A stretch of 64,000 nt of DNA, taken from NCBI RefSeq assembly GCF_003628305.1, contig NZ_RBZM01000012.1, positions 50,928 through 114,927 of the forward strand. Reading direction: 5' to 3'. The notes below the pieces were generated by a model. The model made no database searches. It was not told the DNA's origin and saw only the letters and a list, made by a program, of their open reading frames with translations. The position numbers and the translations under genes were made by a program. This document shows, in pieces, positions 1-8,104 of the stretch (the stretch's first letter is position 1; every line of letters begins with the position of its first letter). The DNA comes from Cohnella endophytica (GTDB taxonomy: Bacteria; Bacillota; Bacilli; Paenibacillales; Paenibacillaceae).

Positions 1-842
1 TGCGCCGCGAGCTCCCGGCATCTGCTCACGATGTAAGGACTCGTAAGCACCGTTTCCGCGCATCCCCGCTGACCGCAATTGCAGATTTCGCCTTGCGGGT
101 CTACGGGGATATGTCCGATCTCGCCGGCCGCGCCGCGAAAACCCGAGTGGATCTGGGAATTCAGAATAATCCCCGCTCCCATGCCTTCGTTGATCGTCAA
201 ATACACCAAGCTGCTCTTGTCCTTCCCGGCGCCGATATAATGCTCCGCGAATGCTGCCGCGTTGGAATCGTTCACGATCTTGATCGGAACGTTAGGGAAA
301 ATCTCGGACACTTGCTTCCGCAAGTTGAAGTTGTTCAGCTTCAATAGACTGGAATACAGCACCGTCTCCTCCCTCTCGTCGATAATGCCCGGGGTCGAGA
401 TGCCGATGCCCATGATTTTGTTCGCGGTTAAAGTACCGACATGGTTCATGCAGTTCCGAAGCGCCGAGCCGATCTGCTCCGCAAGCGAATCGTTGCCGAT
501 GGCAATCTTCGTAGCGAATTCCGTGATGCACTGTCCATGAAGATTCATGACCGCGCAGATGAGGGAGTTATTGCCTAGGGAGATGCCGATAACGCAGCCG
601 CCGTCCTTGTTGATCTGCAAGTAGGTCGCCCTGCGGCCTGCCCCCGCCGTGATCTTCTCCCCCACCTCTTCGACGAAATTTTGGGCGATCAGTTCTTCGA
701 TTAGCGCGGACACCGTCGTCGCGCTCAGCTTCGTGATCTTCGTCAGCTCCGCGCGCGTAATCCGCCCTTCCCGATGAAGCAGGTTCATGATCATTGCCGT
801 ATTGATTTGTTTCATTAATCGCAGATTGCCTTTGATTCTCAT
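1..842 (-). CDS. ROK-family transcriptional repressor (NagC/XylR type), 3' end outside window
   Basis: Open from an ATG at 842 to the window edge, about 280 codons with no stop, so the C-terminus is missing. The N-terminus is a winged helix-turn-helix (roughly residues 5-65) in which a helix reads TRAELTKITKLSATTVS, as in MarR-like ROK repressors. The sugar-kinase-like ROK domain follows, with GIGISTPG and the zinc-site/ROK signature CNCGQRGCAET near residues 252-262 plus the upstream GEIGH. Family knowledge: ROK repressors of this layout bind a sugar or sugar phosphate and repress uptake or catabolic genes. The target here cannot be told because the downstream neighbour is off the window. 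It does not look like a glucokinase, since it carries the N-terminal DNA-binding domain. Confidence 0.9.
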   Translation of the reverse strand, partial: MRIKGNLRLMKQINTAMIMNLLHREGRITRAELTKITKLSATTVSALIEELIAQNFVEEVGEKITAGAGRRATYLQINKDGGCVIGISLGNNSLICAVMNLHGQCITEFATKIAIGNDSLAEQIGSALRNCMNHVGTLTANKIMGIGISTPGIIDEREETVLYSSLLKLNNFNLRKQVSEIFPNVPIKIVNDSNAAAFAEHYIGAGKDKSSLVYLTINEGMGAGIILNSQIHSGFRGAAGEIGHIPVDPQGEICNCGQRGCAETVLTSPYIVSRCRELAA

Positions 843-948
843 AGCAGGTTTACCCTCCCGATTATCGCCAGCTTGCGATACGGCTTAGACTTGTCCATTC
901 AATCTATATTGTATTATTTCATTCACTGGACTAATTACAGTATAAAGA

Positions 949-996
949 TAAAAAAGAAGCGGTGCAACGGACTTATACGCCCGTGCGCCGCTTCTG
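949..996 (-). terminator. Rho-independent terminator after the speD/small-ORF pair
   Basis: Read on the minus strand, an imperfect stem of about 15 bp (AAGCGGCGCACGGG pairing with a later CCGTTGCACCGCTT) is followed by a run of T. The upstream arm overlaps the last codons of the 51-residue gene. It would end transcription before the ROK promoter region. The gap 843-948 shows no other gene. Confidence 0.75.
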
Positions 997-1128
997 GTTG
1001 TTCTGTACTTTATGGATCTGCGTCTTCATCTGTTTCGTGTTGGAGGAGAAGTTTCCTTGCTTGCCGCCTGCTTGCTGCTGGGCTTTCTTCTTCTCTAGAA
1101 TTCTCTTGATCGCGTCTTCTTGGCTCAT
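973..1128 (-). CDS. Small basic protein, 51 residues, unknown function
   Basis: The ATG at 1128 is preceded by a GGGGG-containing ribosome binding site and the frame runs 51 codons to TAA at 973. The product is rich in Lys, Gln and Asn, begins MSQEDAIKRILEKKK and ends QKRRTGV. It has no membrane segment and no cysteine. The first half is probably an amphipathic helix and the second half looks disordered. It lies 50 bp downstream of speD on the same strand, with no terminator between them and one directly after it, so the two may be co-transcribed. I do not recognise a characterised family. The start, ribosome binding site and terminator placement argue that it is a real gene rather than a chance frame. 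Confidence 0.65.
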   Translation of the reverse strand: MSQEDAIKRILEKKKAQQQAGGKQGNFSSNTKQMKTQIHKVQNNQKRRTGV

Positions 1129-1178
1129 GGGCTCGCCCCCTGTCATTGTACTTATCCATTCTACAACATCGGAGCGCC

Positions 1179-1982
1179 TTATTTAATATTTTTCCCGTAA
1201 AAAATTTCGTCCATTTCCTCTTTCAGCTTTTGCGTAATTTCGACTTGTTCCCGAGAGTCCAGAATATCCTTCGAATATCCGAATAGATAGTTGTTCAGAT
1301 CGAACTCGCGAAGCTTGCACTTCGTATGAAAAATGTTTTCCTGATAGACGTTAACGTCTATCATGTCGTACTGCTGAATGACCTCCTTAGGAATATAATT
1401 CTGAATCGAATTGATATCGTGGTCGATGAACAGCTTGTGGCCATTAATGTCTCTCGTGAAGCCCCTTACGCGGTAATCGATCGTCATGATATCGGTATCG
1501 AACGAATGGATCAAGTAGTTCAGCGCTTTAAGCGGCGAAATTTCCCCGCAGGTCGATACGTCGATATCCGCCCGGAACGTGCTGATGCCCTCGCTAGGAT
1601 GATATTCCGGATACGTATGAACCGTAATATGGCTCTTGTCCAACTGCAAGACGACGTTGCCCGGCAGAGGGCCAGGAGACTGGTCGTAAGATTCGTTCGG
1701 AACTTCCACGACGGGACCTTCCGACACGAGCAAAGTTACGCTGGCACCTTGAGGCACGTAGTCCTGCTTGGCCGTGTTGAGCACATGCGCTCCGATAATG
1801 TTGGAGACGGCATTCAGGATTTTGGTCAGCCTATCCGAGTTATATTGCTCGTCTATGTACGCGATATAGGATTCGCGTTCTTCCTTCGTCTTCGTGTAGC
1901 AAACATCGTACATATTGAAGCTTAGCGATTTGGTGAGATTGTTAAAACCATGCAAAGTAAATCGCTGTTCGGGCGTTAGCAT
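1179..1982 (-). CDS. speD: S-adenosylmethionine decarboxylase proenzyme (E. coli type)
   Basis: Decarboxylates S-adenosylmethionine to supply aminopropyl groups for spermidine synthesis. The 267-residue product matches the long E. coli-type SpeD along its whole length, not the short B. subtilis SpeH type. The self-cleavage site is LDKSHITVHTYPE with the pyruvoyl-forming serine near residue 117. The proton-donor region STCGEISPLKALNYLIHS and the segment IDYRVRGFTRD follow. I chose the ATG at 1982 because GGGAGG lies eight bases upstream and the length fits the family (264 in E. coli). The frame is open further up, to 2144, with methionines at 2009 and others that have weaker ribosome binding sites. 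No spermidine synthase gene is adjacent. Confidence 0.93.
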   Translation of the reverse strand: MLTPEQRFTLHGFNNLTKSLSFNMYDVCYTKTKEERESYIAYIDEQYNSDRLTKILNAVSNIIGAHVLNTAKQDYVPQGASVTLLVSEGPVVEVPNESYDQSPGPLPGNVVLQLDKSHITVHTYPEYHPSEGISTFRADIDVSTCGEISPLKALNYLIHSFDTDIMTIDYRVRGFTRDINGHKLFIDHDINSIQNYIPKEVIQQYDMIDVNVYQENIFHTKCKLREFDLNNYLFGYSKDILDSREQVEITQKLKEEMDEIFYGKNIK

Positions 1983-2157
1983 CGTCGTCGCCTCCCGTTC
2001 TTCTCTCATATTACCCCTATTACCTTTATCCGATTCATGGGCTAGTCCGTATACCATGAAGTTTCCACCACCGTTCGGCAAAATATTCCAACAAAAAAGG
2101 ACGAATTTATTTATAATAGGATGAGATTGATAGCTACTATTCAAACGGGGTGCGAAA

Positions 2158-2538
2158 ATGAGATTCCTATGTATGTTGCTAGCCTGCTGTCTAATGCTTA
2201 CCGCTTGCGGCGGAGCGAAAACGACTTCAGGCAGCCGAAACGGACATGCTGCTCACCAGCCGAAGATGGACGTCAAACTTGATGTCGAAGGCAACCAGGT
2301 CACGGTTAACGTGATTACCGATATGACCATCTCTCCCGAGCATTACGGAATGGCACGCCACGACATGGAGGGACATATCCATATGTACCTCGACAACGGG
2401 GACAAAATCGCAGTCAAGGAAGCGCATAAGACGTTTCCCGATCTTCCGCCCGGTAAGCACACGATTAAAGTATCTTTGCACAACAACGACCATACCCCCT
2501 ATGACGTGACAAAGACGTTCGATTTCGAGATCAAATAA
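2158..2538 (+). CDS. Small secreted lipoprotein, first gene of a kinase/HD-GYP operon
   Basis: 126 residues with a lipoprotein signal peptide: MRF, a hydrophobic core, then the lipobox LTAC with the modified cysteine at residue 17. The mature part (about residues 35-126) has alternating beta-strand character and conserved-looking histidines in ARHDMEGHIHMYLDNGDK and SLHNNDH. It resembles a single beta-sandwich domain that could bind a metal or small ligand, but I cannot name the family. The kinase gene follows after 27 bp and the HD-GYP regulator after that, so an accessory sensing role at the outer membrane face is a reasonable inference. The ribosome binding site is GGGGTG upstream of ATG 2158. 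Confidence 0.75.
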   Translation: MRFLCMLLACCLMLTACGGAKTTSGSRNGHAAHQPKMDVKLDVEGNQVTVNVITDMTISPEHYGMARHDMEGHIHMYLDNGDKIAVKEAHKTFPDLPPGKHTIKVSLHNNDHTPYDVTKTFDFEIK

Positions 2539-2565
2539 TATTCCCCCTATAGGAGAACCGTTGCC

Positions 2566-4068
2566 GTGCTTAGACAATTTAGCCTGCAAAGCCGCATTCT
2601 GATTCTCGTCACCTCCATAACCGTCGTTCTGATGTCCGTGATCGTCTGGTTCGATTCGTACAGCTTGCAACGCTCCGTCGAAGAAACCTACGTCAGCCAG
2701 TTGAACGGAATGACGACCGCGATTAACGGACGCTACGAGGAATCTCATAATATCGAGGACGTCCAGCAAATTTTCGATTATATCCAATATAAGAACGGCA
2801 ACGTCCTTCAACTCACCTTATACGGCAAAGACAAGGTGCTCGCCTCGACGGGACGCGATCTTGTAGGGAAACCTAGTCCTCCCGGCTTCTTGAACTCGTT
2901 GCTGCTGGCAAAAAACGAAACGCTCGTGGAGCACATTAGGCATGACGCCGACGGCATCCCAAAGGATAAGCTTATGACATCGCTTAAGGAAGACGGCGTA
3001 ACGATCGGGGCGATCGAGCTGTTGTTGGATACTTCCGAGAACACGAATCTGATCCGGAATCGCATCACGTTTATCATCGTCGTCGGACTTTCGATCGCCA
3101 TTATCTTGCTAGTTTCCCTCTCCCTCATTATTCGCAAGCTGCTTATCCGTCCCCTCTTAAGATTGCGCGAAGCTGCTCTCTCCGTTAAGCATGGAGACGA
3201 TTACAAGGAACTGAACCTCGATTCCAGCCAGGAAATCAACGAGGTCGCCTCCGCATTCAACGAGATGGTACATAACTTGGAAGGCCGATACTTGGATCTC
3301 CAGCTCGCGCAGAAGCAACTTGTGGAATCGGAGAAGATGGTCGCCTTGGGCAATCTCGTCGCCGGCGTCTCGCATGAGATCAATACGCCTATCGGCATCG
3401 GAGTGACGGCCTCCTCCTACTTGGACGAGAAATCAAGGGCTTTCCAGAACTTATTCCAGGAGAGCAAGATGAAACGTTCCGACCTCGAGGATTATTTGAA
3501 GACGGTACGCGAAACGACGGGAATGATTCAAACGAATCTGTACCGGGCTTCGGAATTGATCCGCAGCTTTAAGCAAGTAGCCGTCGACCGGTCCGTAGAG
3601 ACGAAGAGAAAATTCCTGGTAAAGGAATACATCCAGGAAGTGCTCATCAGTCTGCAACCGAATCTGAAAAAAACGAAACTGCGCGTCGTGCAACTCGGGC
3701 GGGAAGGCGTCGAGGTGTACAGCGATCCGGGAGCGATCTCGCAAATCGTGACGAACCTCATCATGAACTCGATTATCCATGCCTACGACGCGGATACGGA
3801 AGGTACGATTACGATCAATACATCCTCCTACAAAAACGAAGCAACGATCCACTATTCAGACGATGGCAAAGGCATGCCAAGAGAAGTGTTAACGCAAATC
3901 TTTAATCCCTTCTTCACGACGAATCGCTCCGGCGGAGGAACCGGTCTGGGCATGCATATCGTTTACAACCTGGTCACTCAATCGCTTGGCGGCACGATCA
4001 GATGCGAGAGCACCCCCGGAGCCGGTACGGACTTTATTATCCAAATACCTATTATGAACGAGGGATGA
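2566..4068 (+). CDS. Membrane sensor histidine kinase (HAMP, HisKA-like, HATPase)
   Basis: 500 residues from a GTG at 2566 with AGGAG ten bases upstream. Membrane helices lie near residues 9-29 and 166-189 and flank an extracytoplasmic sensor of about 135 residues. A HAMP linker (about 190-242) and a short coiled coil follow. The H-box is GVSHEINTP with the phosphorylated histidine at about 270. The ATPase has NLIMNS (N box, about 397-402), DDGKG (432-436), a FNPFF region and GGGTGLG (456-462). All catalytic elements are intact. The stop overlaps an ATG and the HD-GYP gene begins eight bases later, so this is very probably the cognate kinase of that regulator. The bound signal is unknown; the preceding lipoprotein may take part. 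Confidence 0.9.
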   Translation: MLRQFSLQSRILILVTSITVVLMSVIVWFDSYSLQRSVEETYVSQLNGMTTAINGRYEESHNIEDVQQIFDYIQYKNGNVLQLTLYGKDKVLASTGRDLVGKPSPPGFLNSLLLAKNETLVEHIRHDADGIPKDKLMTSLKEDGVTIGAIELLLDTSENTNLIRNRITFIIVVGLSIAIILLVSLSLIIRKLLIRPLLRLREAALSVKHGDDYKELNLDSSQEINEVASAFNEMVHNLEGRYLDLQLAQKQLVESEKMVALGNLVAGVSHEINTPIGIGVTASSYLDEKSRAFQNLFQESKMKRSDLEDYLKTVRETTGMIQTNLYRASELIRSFKQVAVDRSVETKRKFLVKEYIQEVLISLQPNLKKTKLRVVQLGREGVEVYSDPGAISQIVTNLIMNSIIHAYDADTEGTITINTSSYKNEATIHYSDDGKGMPREVLTQIFNPFFTTNRSGGGTGLGMHIVYNLVTQSLGGTIRCESTPGAGTDFIIQIPIMNEG

Positions 4069-4073
4069 AACAT

Positions 4074-5630
4074 ATGGTTAGCGAACAACAAGACGACTTT
4101 CTGTTCTTCGCGGACGACGAGCCTGAACAGGCCGATTCCGTTAGCGACAAAGAAGGCTGGAAGGTCATCATCGTGGACGACGAGCAGGAGATCCATAACG
4201 TGACTCGGATGGTGCTTGGGGATTTCACGTTCGACGGTAAACGGCTGGAAATGCTTAGCGCCTACTCCGAGACCGAAGCGATGGAACTGCTCGGGAACAA
4301 TCCCGACGTTGCCATTATTCTCCTCGATGTCGTCATGGACCAAGACGATACCGGCTTAAAGCTGGTGAAATATATTCGCGAACAATTGAAGTACTCCTCG
4401 GTTCGCATTATCCTGCGCACGGGGCAACCGGGACAAGCTCCGGAGAAGCTGGTCATCACGGAATACGACATTAACGACTATAAAGAGAAAACCGAGCTCA
4501 CTTCCCAGAAGCTTTTTACGACGGTCATGTCGGCGCTTCGTTCCTATCGGGATATTATCGTCATCGAAAACAACAAAATCGGTTTGGAAAAAATCATTAA
4601 TTCTTCCGCGGACTTGTTCGAGCTCAAGTCGATGCGCAAATTCGCCTCCGGCGTTCTGACACAGCTGACGTCGATCCTGAATCTGAATAAAAACGCTCTC
4701 CATTGCAACAGCTATGCCGTCTCCAAGGGGCTGGAGAAAATCTATATTCTGGCCGCGAGCGGGGACTACGCTCCGAACGAGAACGACAAAATCGAAGACG
4801 TAGTGCCGCATCATGTGCTGAATAGCATCGAGAATACGTTTCGGGACAAAAAAGGCGGCTTCTTCGACGATCATTTCACTTGTTATTTCCAGAGCAAGAC
4901 CGGCAGCGAGAACGTCATTTACTTCGAGGGTACCGTCCCGCTTAACGAATGGAACCGGTATTTAATCGAGATCTATAGCTCCAACGTGTCCGTGGCGTTC
5001 GAGAACATTTATTTGAACGAAGAGGTCGAGAACACGCAGAAAGAAATCATCTTCACGTTAGGCGAAATCGCGGAGACGCGGTCCAAGGAAACCGGCAACC
5101 ACGTCAAGCGCGTTGCGGAATATTCTAAGTTGCTTTCGCTGAAATACGGATTCACGGAAGAAGAAGCCGAGATCGTCAGACTCGCGTCGTCAATGCACGA
5201 CGTCGGCAAAGTCGCCGTTCCCGACGAAATCTTGAATAAGCCGGGAAAACTTACGCCCGAAGAATTCGAGACGATCAAGAACCATACGAACCACGGATAC
5301 GCCATGCTCAACCATTCTAATCGCGATATCATCAAGACGGCCGCCATTATCGCCCATCAGCATCACGAGAAATATAACGGCAAAGGGTATCCGAACGGAT
5401 TGGCCGGGGAGGACATTCATATTTACGGAAGAATCGCGGCGATCGCGGACGTCTTCGACGCGCTGGGCAGCGAGAGAGTCTACAAGAAAGCTTGGCCGCT
5501 AGATGAAATTCTCGCTTATTTCAAAGAAGAGAGCGGTCAGCACTTCGATCCGAAGCTCGTGGACATCTTCTTCGAGAACTTGCCGAGCATTCTGAAGATC
5601 AGAGACCAATACACGGACGCGAGAAGTTAA
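4074..5630 (+). CDS. Response regulator with REC, DUF3369 and HD-GYP domains (cyclic-di-GMP phosphodiesterase)
   Basis: 518 residues. The receiver domain (about 28-155) has VDDE and phospho-acceptor D85 in LLDVVM. It is followed by a DUF3369-like sensor region (about 165-315) and a C-terminal HD-GYP domain (about 325-515). The HD-GYP metal and substrate residues are visible: HDVGK (375-379), NHTNHG, QHHEKYNGKGYP (HH 430-431, GYP 438-440) and ADVFDAL. HD-GYP proteins hydrolyse cyclic-di-GMP, so this operon probably links an extracellular signal to lower cyclic-di-GMP. ATG 4074 was chosen because GAGGG sits nine bases before it. An ATG at 4065 overlaps the kinase stop but lies directly against that site. 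A terminator follows at 5649. Confidence 0.92.
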   Translation: MVSEQQDDFLFFADDEPEQADSVSDKEGWKVIIVDDEQEIHNVTRMVLGDFTFDGKRLEMLSAYSETEAMELLGNNPDVAIILLDVVMDQDDTGLKLVKYIREQLKYSSVRIILRTGQPGQAPEKLVITEYDINDYKEKTELTSQKLFTTVMSALRSYRDIIVIENNKIGLEKIINSSADLFELKSMRKFASGVLTQLTSILNLNKNALHCNSYAVSKGLEKIYILAASGDYAPNENDKIEDVVPHHVLNSIENTFRDKKGGFFDDHFTCYFQSKTGSENVIYFEGTVPLNEWNRYLIEIYSSNVSVAFENIYLNEEVENTQKEIIFTLGEIAETRSKETGNHVKRVAEYSKLLSLKYGFTEEEAEIVRLASSMHDVGKVAVPDEILNKPGKLTPEEFETIKNHTNHGYAMLNHSNRDIIKTAAIIAHQHHEKYNGKGYPNGLAGEDIHIYGRIAAIADVFDALGSERVYKKAWPLDEILAYFKEESGQHFDPKLVDIFFENLPSILKIRDQYTDARS

Positions 5631-5648
5631 TATTCGGACATGGAAAAT

Positions 5649-5676
5649 GAGAGCCCGCGGAGGGCTCTCTTTTTTC
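5649..5676 (+). terminator. Rho-independent terminator of the lipoprotein/kinase/HD-GYP operon
   Basis: A perfect 8-bp stem GAGAGCCC/GGGCTCTC with a short loop is followed by seven T, 19 bp after the HD-GYP stop. Confidence 0.9.
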
Positions 5677-5706
5677 ATGATCGGCGGCGCGAAGAATGGC
5701 GGCGCA

Positions 5707-5844
5707 TTACTGTGCCATGTATCCGCCGTCCACGAGCAACGTAGTTCCCGTGATAAAGGAGGCATCGGCGCTCGCGAGGAACAGTACGGCTTTGGCGACT
5801 TCTTCCGGTCTGCCCAACCGTCCCATCGGATGCAAGCCGATCAG
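5707..5844 (-). pseudogene. 3' remnant of a short-chain dehydrogenase/reductase gene
   Basis: On the minus strand the frame ending at TAA 5709-5707 reads as the C-terminus of an SDR enzyme: HPMGRLGRPEEVAKAVLFLA, then SADASFITGTTLLVDGG and a last MAQ. This is the classic 'GRxGxPEEvA...SfitG..l.vDGG' tail. Upstream of it the sequence enters a 52-bp tandem repeat at 5845, where the homology stops, so the active-site and cofactor-binding part is gone. Only about 46 codons survive. It has no start and no promoter. It indicates that an SDR gene once lay here and was truncated where the repeat array now begins. Confidence 0.8.
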
Positions 5845-6190
5845 CTCCCACTCAAACGCGGCTCTCAACTAACAGTTACTCCTCCAAACCGACTAACTCC
5901 CACTCGAACGTGGCTCTCATCTAGCAGTTACTTCTCCAGACCAACTAACTCCCGCTCGAACGTGGCTCTCATCTAGCAGTTACTTCTCCAGACCAACTAA
6001 CTCCCGCTCGAACATGGCTCTCAGCTAGCAGTTATTCCTCCAAACAAACTAACTCCCGCTCGAACATGGCTCTCAGCTAGCAGTTACTCCTCCAAACAAA
6101 CTTACTCCCGCTCGAACATAGCTCTCAGCTAGCAGTTACTCCTCCTAACCGACTAACTCCCGCTCGAACATAGCTCTCAGCTAGCCAGTT
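5845..6190. repeat. Seven tandem 52-bp repeats (six full, one partial)
   Basis: Units begin at 5845, 5897, 5949, 6001, 6053, 6105 and 6157, an exact 52-bp period with no spacers. Each begins CTCCC(A/G)CTCGAAC and contains GGCTCTCA followed by CTAGCAGTTACT. Copies differ by a few substitutions, and the last is interrupted by one extra C after CTAGC. 52 is not a multiple of three and no long frame follows the repeats, so coding is unlikely. The array sits between the SDR remnant and the terminator of sugar module 1. Confidence 0.95.
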
Positions 6191-6193
6191 AGC

Positions 6194-6242
6194 AAAAAAG
6201 CAGGCATAACCCCACACTATGTGCTGGAGGAATGCCTGCTTT
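6194..6242 (-). terminator. Terminator of sugar module 1
   Basis: On the minus strand, AAGCAGGCATTCC pairs with the later ATGCCTGCTT and is followed by TTTTTT. It lies ten bases beyond the stop of the last permease gene. Confidence 0.88.
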
Positions 6243-6251
6243 CCGCGTAAA

Positions 6252-7127
6252 CTAACCCTTCACCGCGCCTACGCTTAGCCCGCTGATGATGTACTTCTGG
6301 AAAAACAGGAACACGAACAGCGGCGGAAGCAGCGTCATGCTCAGGATGGCGAATCTTACGTTCCAATTGATCGTCGAGCCGGCGTAGATGATCTTCGTGT
6401 AAATCGCTCCCGCGATCGGCAGCTTATCTTCTTGCATGACGAGACTGGACCAGTAGAAATCGTTCCAGATGCTCGAGAAGCCTAGCAACAGTAGCGTCAC
6501 TAGAATCGGAGCGGACAGCGGAACGGCGATGCCTAGGAAACTTCGAAGCTCGGAAGCTCCGTCGATACGCGCCGATTCGAACAGCTCCTTGTGGATCCCT
6601 TCGAAGAAATTCCGCAGCAGCAGCAAGAAGAAGGCGTTCGCGCCGGACGGTAGCCAATAAGCCCAATACGTATTGAGCAAGCCCAAATTTTTAAGATTCA
6701 GGAAGTTCGGAATCAAATACGAAGCCGAGGGAATGAGCAACGTGGACAAAAAGTAAAGGGCAACCCATTTCTTGAAAGGCACCCTCAGATGAGCCAATCC
6801 GAACGCCGCGAGTCCGAGTACCGTCAAGGAGAACAAAGCGCTCCCCGCGAAAATCAACAGCGTATTTTTGAAATGAAGGCCAACGTTCAAATAAGTCAGC
6901 GACTCTTTGTAGTTCCCCCACAACCAATGGCTCGGAAAAAAAGGCGCCGGAAACGCGAAAAATTCCTTAGTCGACTTCAGGGAGTTCAGAAACGTGTTCA
7001 CGAACGGATACAACATCGACAAGGAGATGAGTACGATGCAAACGACCATGATTCCGTATACCGCTCTGACTCCCGGCTTACGGAAATCGTATCGCGACAT
7101 GAGATCCCTCTCTTGCGTCGTCTTCAT
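6252..7127 (-). CDS. Carbohydrate ABC transporter permease, MalG/CUT1 type (module 1)
   Basis: 291-residue inner-membrane subunit with about six membrane helices. The cytoplasmic EAA loop reads ESARIDGASELRSFLGIAVPLSAP (about residues 184-207), which contacts the ATPase. The C-terminus GLSVGAVKG is the usual MalG-type ending. The ATG at 7127 overlaps the stop of the partner permease by four bases (ATGA), a sign of translational coupling. A second ATG at 7100 with a GAGAGGG site is an alternative start. Substrate: a sugar oligomer by family. The cluster itself gives no glycosidase to narrow it. Confidence 0.93.
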   Translation of the reverse strand: MKTTQERDLMSRYDFRKPGVRAVYGIMVVCIVLISLSMLYPFVNTFLNSLKSTKEFFAFPAPFFPSHWLWGNYKESLTYLNVGLHFKNTLLIFAGSALFSLTVLGLAAFGLAHLRVPFKKWVALYFLSTLLIPSASYLIPNFLNLKNLGLLNTYWAYWLPSGANAFFLLLLRNFFEGIHKELFESARIDGASELRSFLGIAVPLSAPILVTLLLLGFSSIWNDFYWSSLVMQEDKLPIAGAIYTKIIYAGSTINWNVRFAILSMTLLPPLFVFLFFQKYIISGLSVGAVKG

Positions 7128-8029
7128 GTTTCGTCCCCTCCCCGTCTCAGCTTGAGCGTGACGACCGTGAAGATGACCAGGAACGCGAACATGAGCGACC
7201 CCATCGCGCTGGCGTTACCGAAATTAATATAAGTGAAGGCTTCCCGCGTCGTGAGCAGCAAGTACGTCAGAGTCGCGTTATCGGGACCTCCTCCGAACAT
7301 CAGCAGTTGGGACTGGAACGCTTGCGAGGTGGCGATCAGCTGCAATACGAGCAATAACAAGATAAGCCCCTTAAGGCTAGGCAGGGTCACGTAACGAATG
7401 CGCGCCCATACGCCCGCTCCGTCCAACTCCGCGGCCTCGTACAGGTCCTTGGGAATCGCCGCAAGACCCGCGATATAGATCAGCGTCGCGCTTCCGAAAT
7501 TCTGCCACGTTTCCAGAATAATCAACGAGAATACGGCGTGCTCTTTGCTATAGAAATCGAAGCTGGGCAAGCCGATGAAATTCAAGAACGAGTTGATCGG
7601 TCCGACCGGATCGTAGAACCATTGCCACATTCCGTACAGGACGATCGCCGGAATAATGCTAGGCAAATAACCGATGATGCGGGCGACCGATTGGAATCGC
7701 TTGAGAACCGACACGGATATCGCCATCGCGATCGGCACCCAGAAGCCGATGACGACCGCCAATCCCATATAGACAAGCGTGTTCTTGATCGCCGTGTACA
7801 GGTCGGGGTTGCTCAGAACCTCTTTGTAATTATCCCAGCCGACGAACGTATTCCCGCTCACGAAATCGACGTTATAGAAACTGTAGGATATGCCTTTGAA
7901 GATCGGAACCCATAGAAAGATCAGGAACACGGCGAAGGCCGGCAACAGGAACAGCGTCCCCGTGGCGTACACCCGCGTTTTCCTGGCCATTTTACGCTTC
8001 GCGACGGGCGTTTCCAGCTGTAACTCCAT
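7124..8029 (-). CDS. Carbohydrate ABC transporter permease, MalF/UgpA type (module 1)
   Basis: 301 residues. The first membrane helix is near 22-45 and five more follow. The EAA loop is EAAELDGAGVWARIRYVTLPSL (about 198-219). It pairs with the MalG-type subunit to form the channel. It lies 75 bp downstream of the binding-protein gene and overlaps the next permease by four bases. No ATPase gene is present in the cluster. Confidence 0.93.
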   Translation of the reverse strand: MELQLETPVAKRKMARKTRVYATGTLFLLPAFAVFLIFLWVPIFKGISYSFYNVDFVSGNTFVGWDNYKEVLSNPDLYTAIKNTLVYMGLAVVIGFWVPIAMAISVSVLKRFQSVARIIGYLPSIIPAIVLYGMWQWFYDPVGPINSFLNFIGLPSFDFYSKEHAVFSLIILETWQNFGSATLIYIAGLAAIPKDLYEAAELDGAGVWARIRYVTLPSLKGLILLLLVLQLIATSQAFQSQLLMFGGGPDNATLTYLLLTTREAFTYINFGNASAMGSLMFAFLVIFTVVTLKLRRGGDET

Positions 8030-8104
8030 CGTTCAACACTCTCCATTCATAGATCAGGGCCTATACTGCGAATCAGCATAGACCCTTCTCTCGTCTCTCG
8101 GATG

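Noticed and set aside
1326..1925. Plus-strand frame of 199 codons
   Set aside because: Antisense shadow of speD, which is conserved along its whole length.
5647..5976. Plus-strand frame of 109 codons after the HD-GYP gene
   Set aside because: It runs through a terminator, the reverse complement of the SDR remnant and the 52-bp repeats.
5845..6190. CRISPR array
   Set aside because: The 52-bp repeats are contiguous with no unique spacers, are too long for a normal repeat, and no cas gene is nearby.
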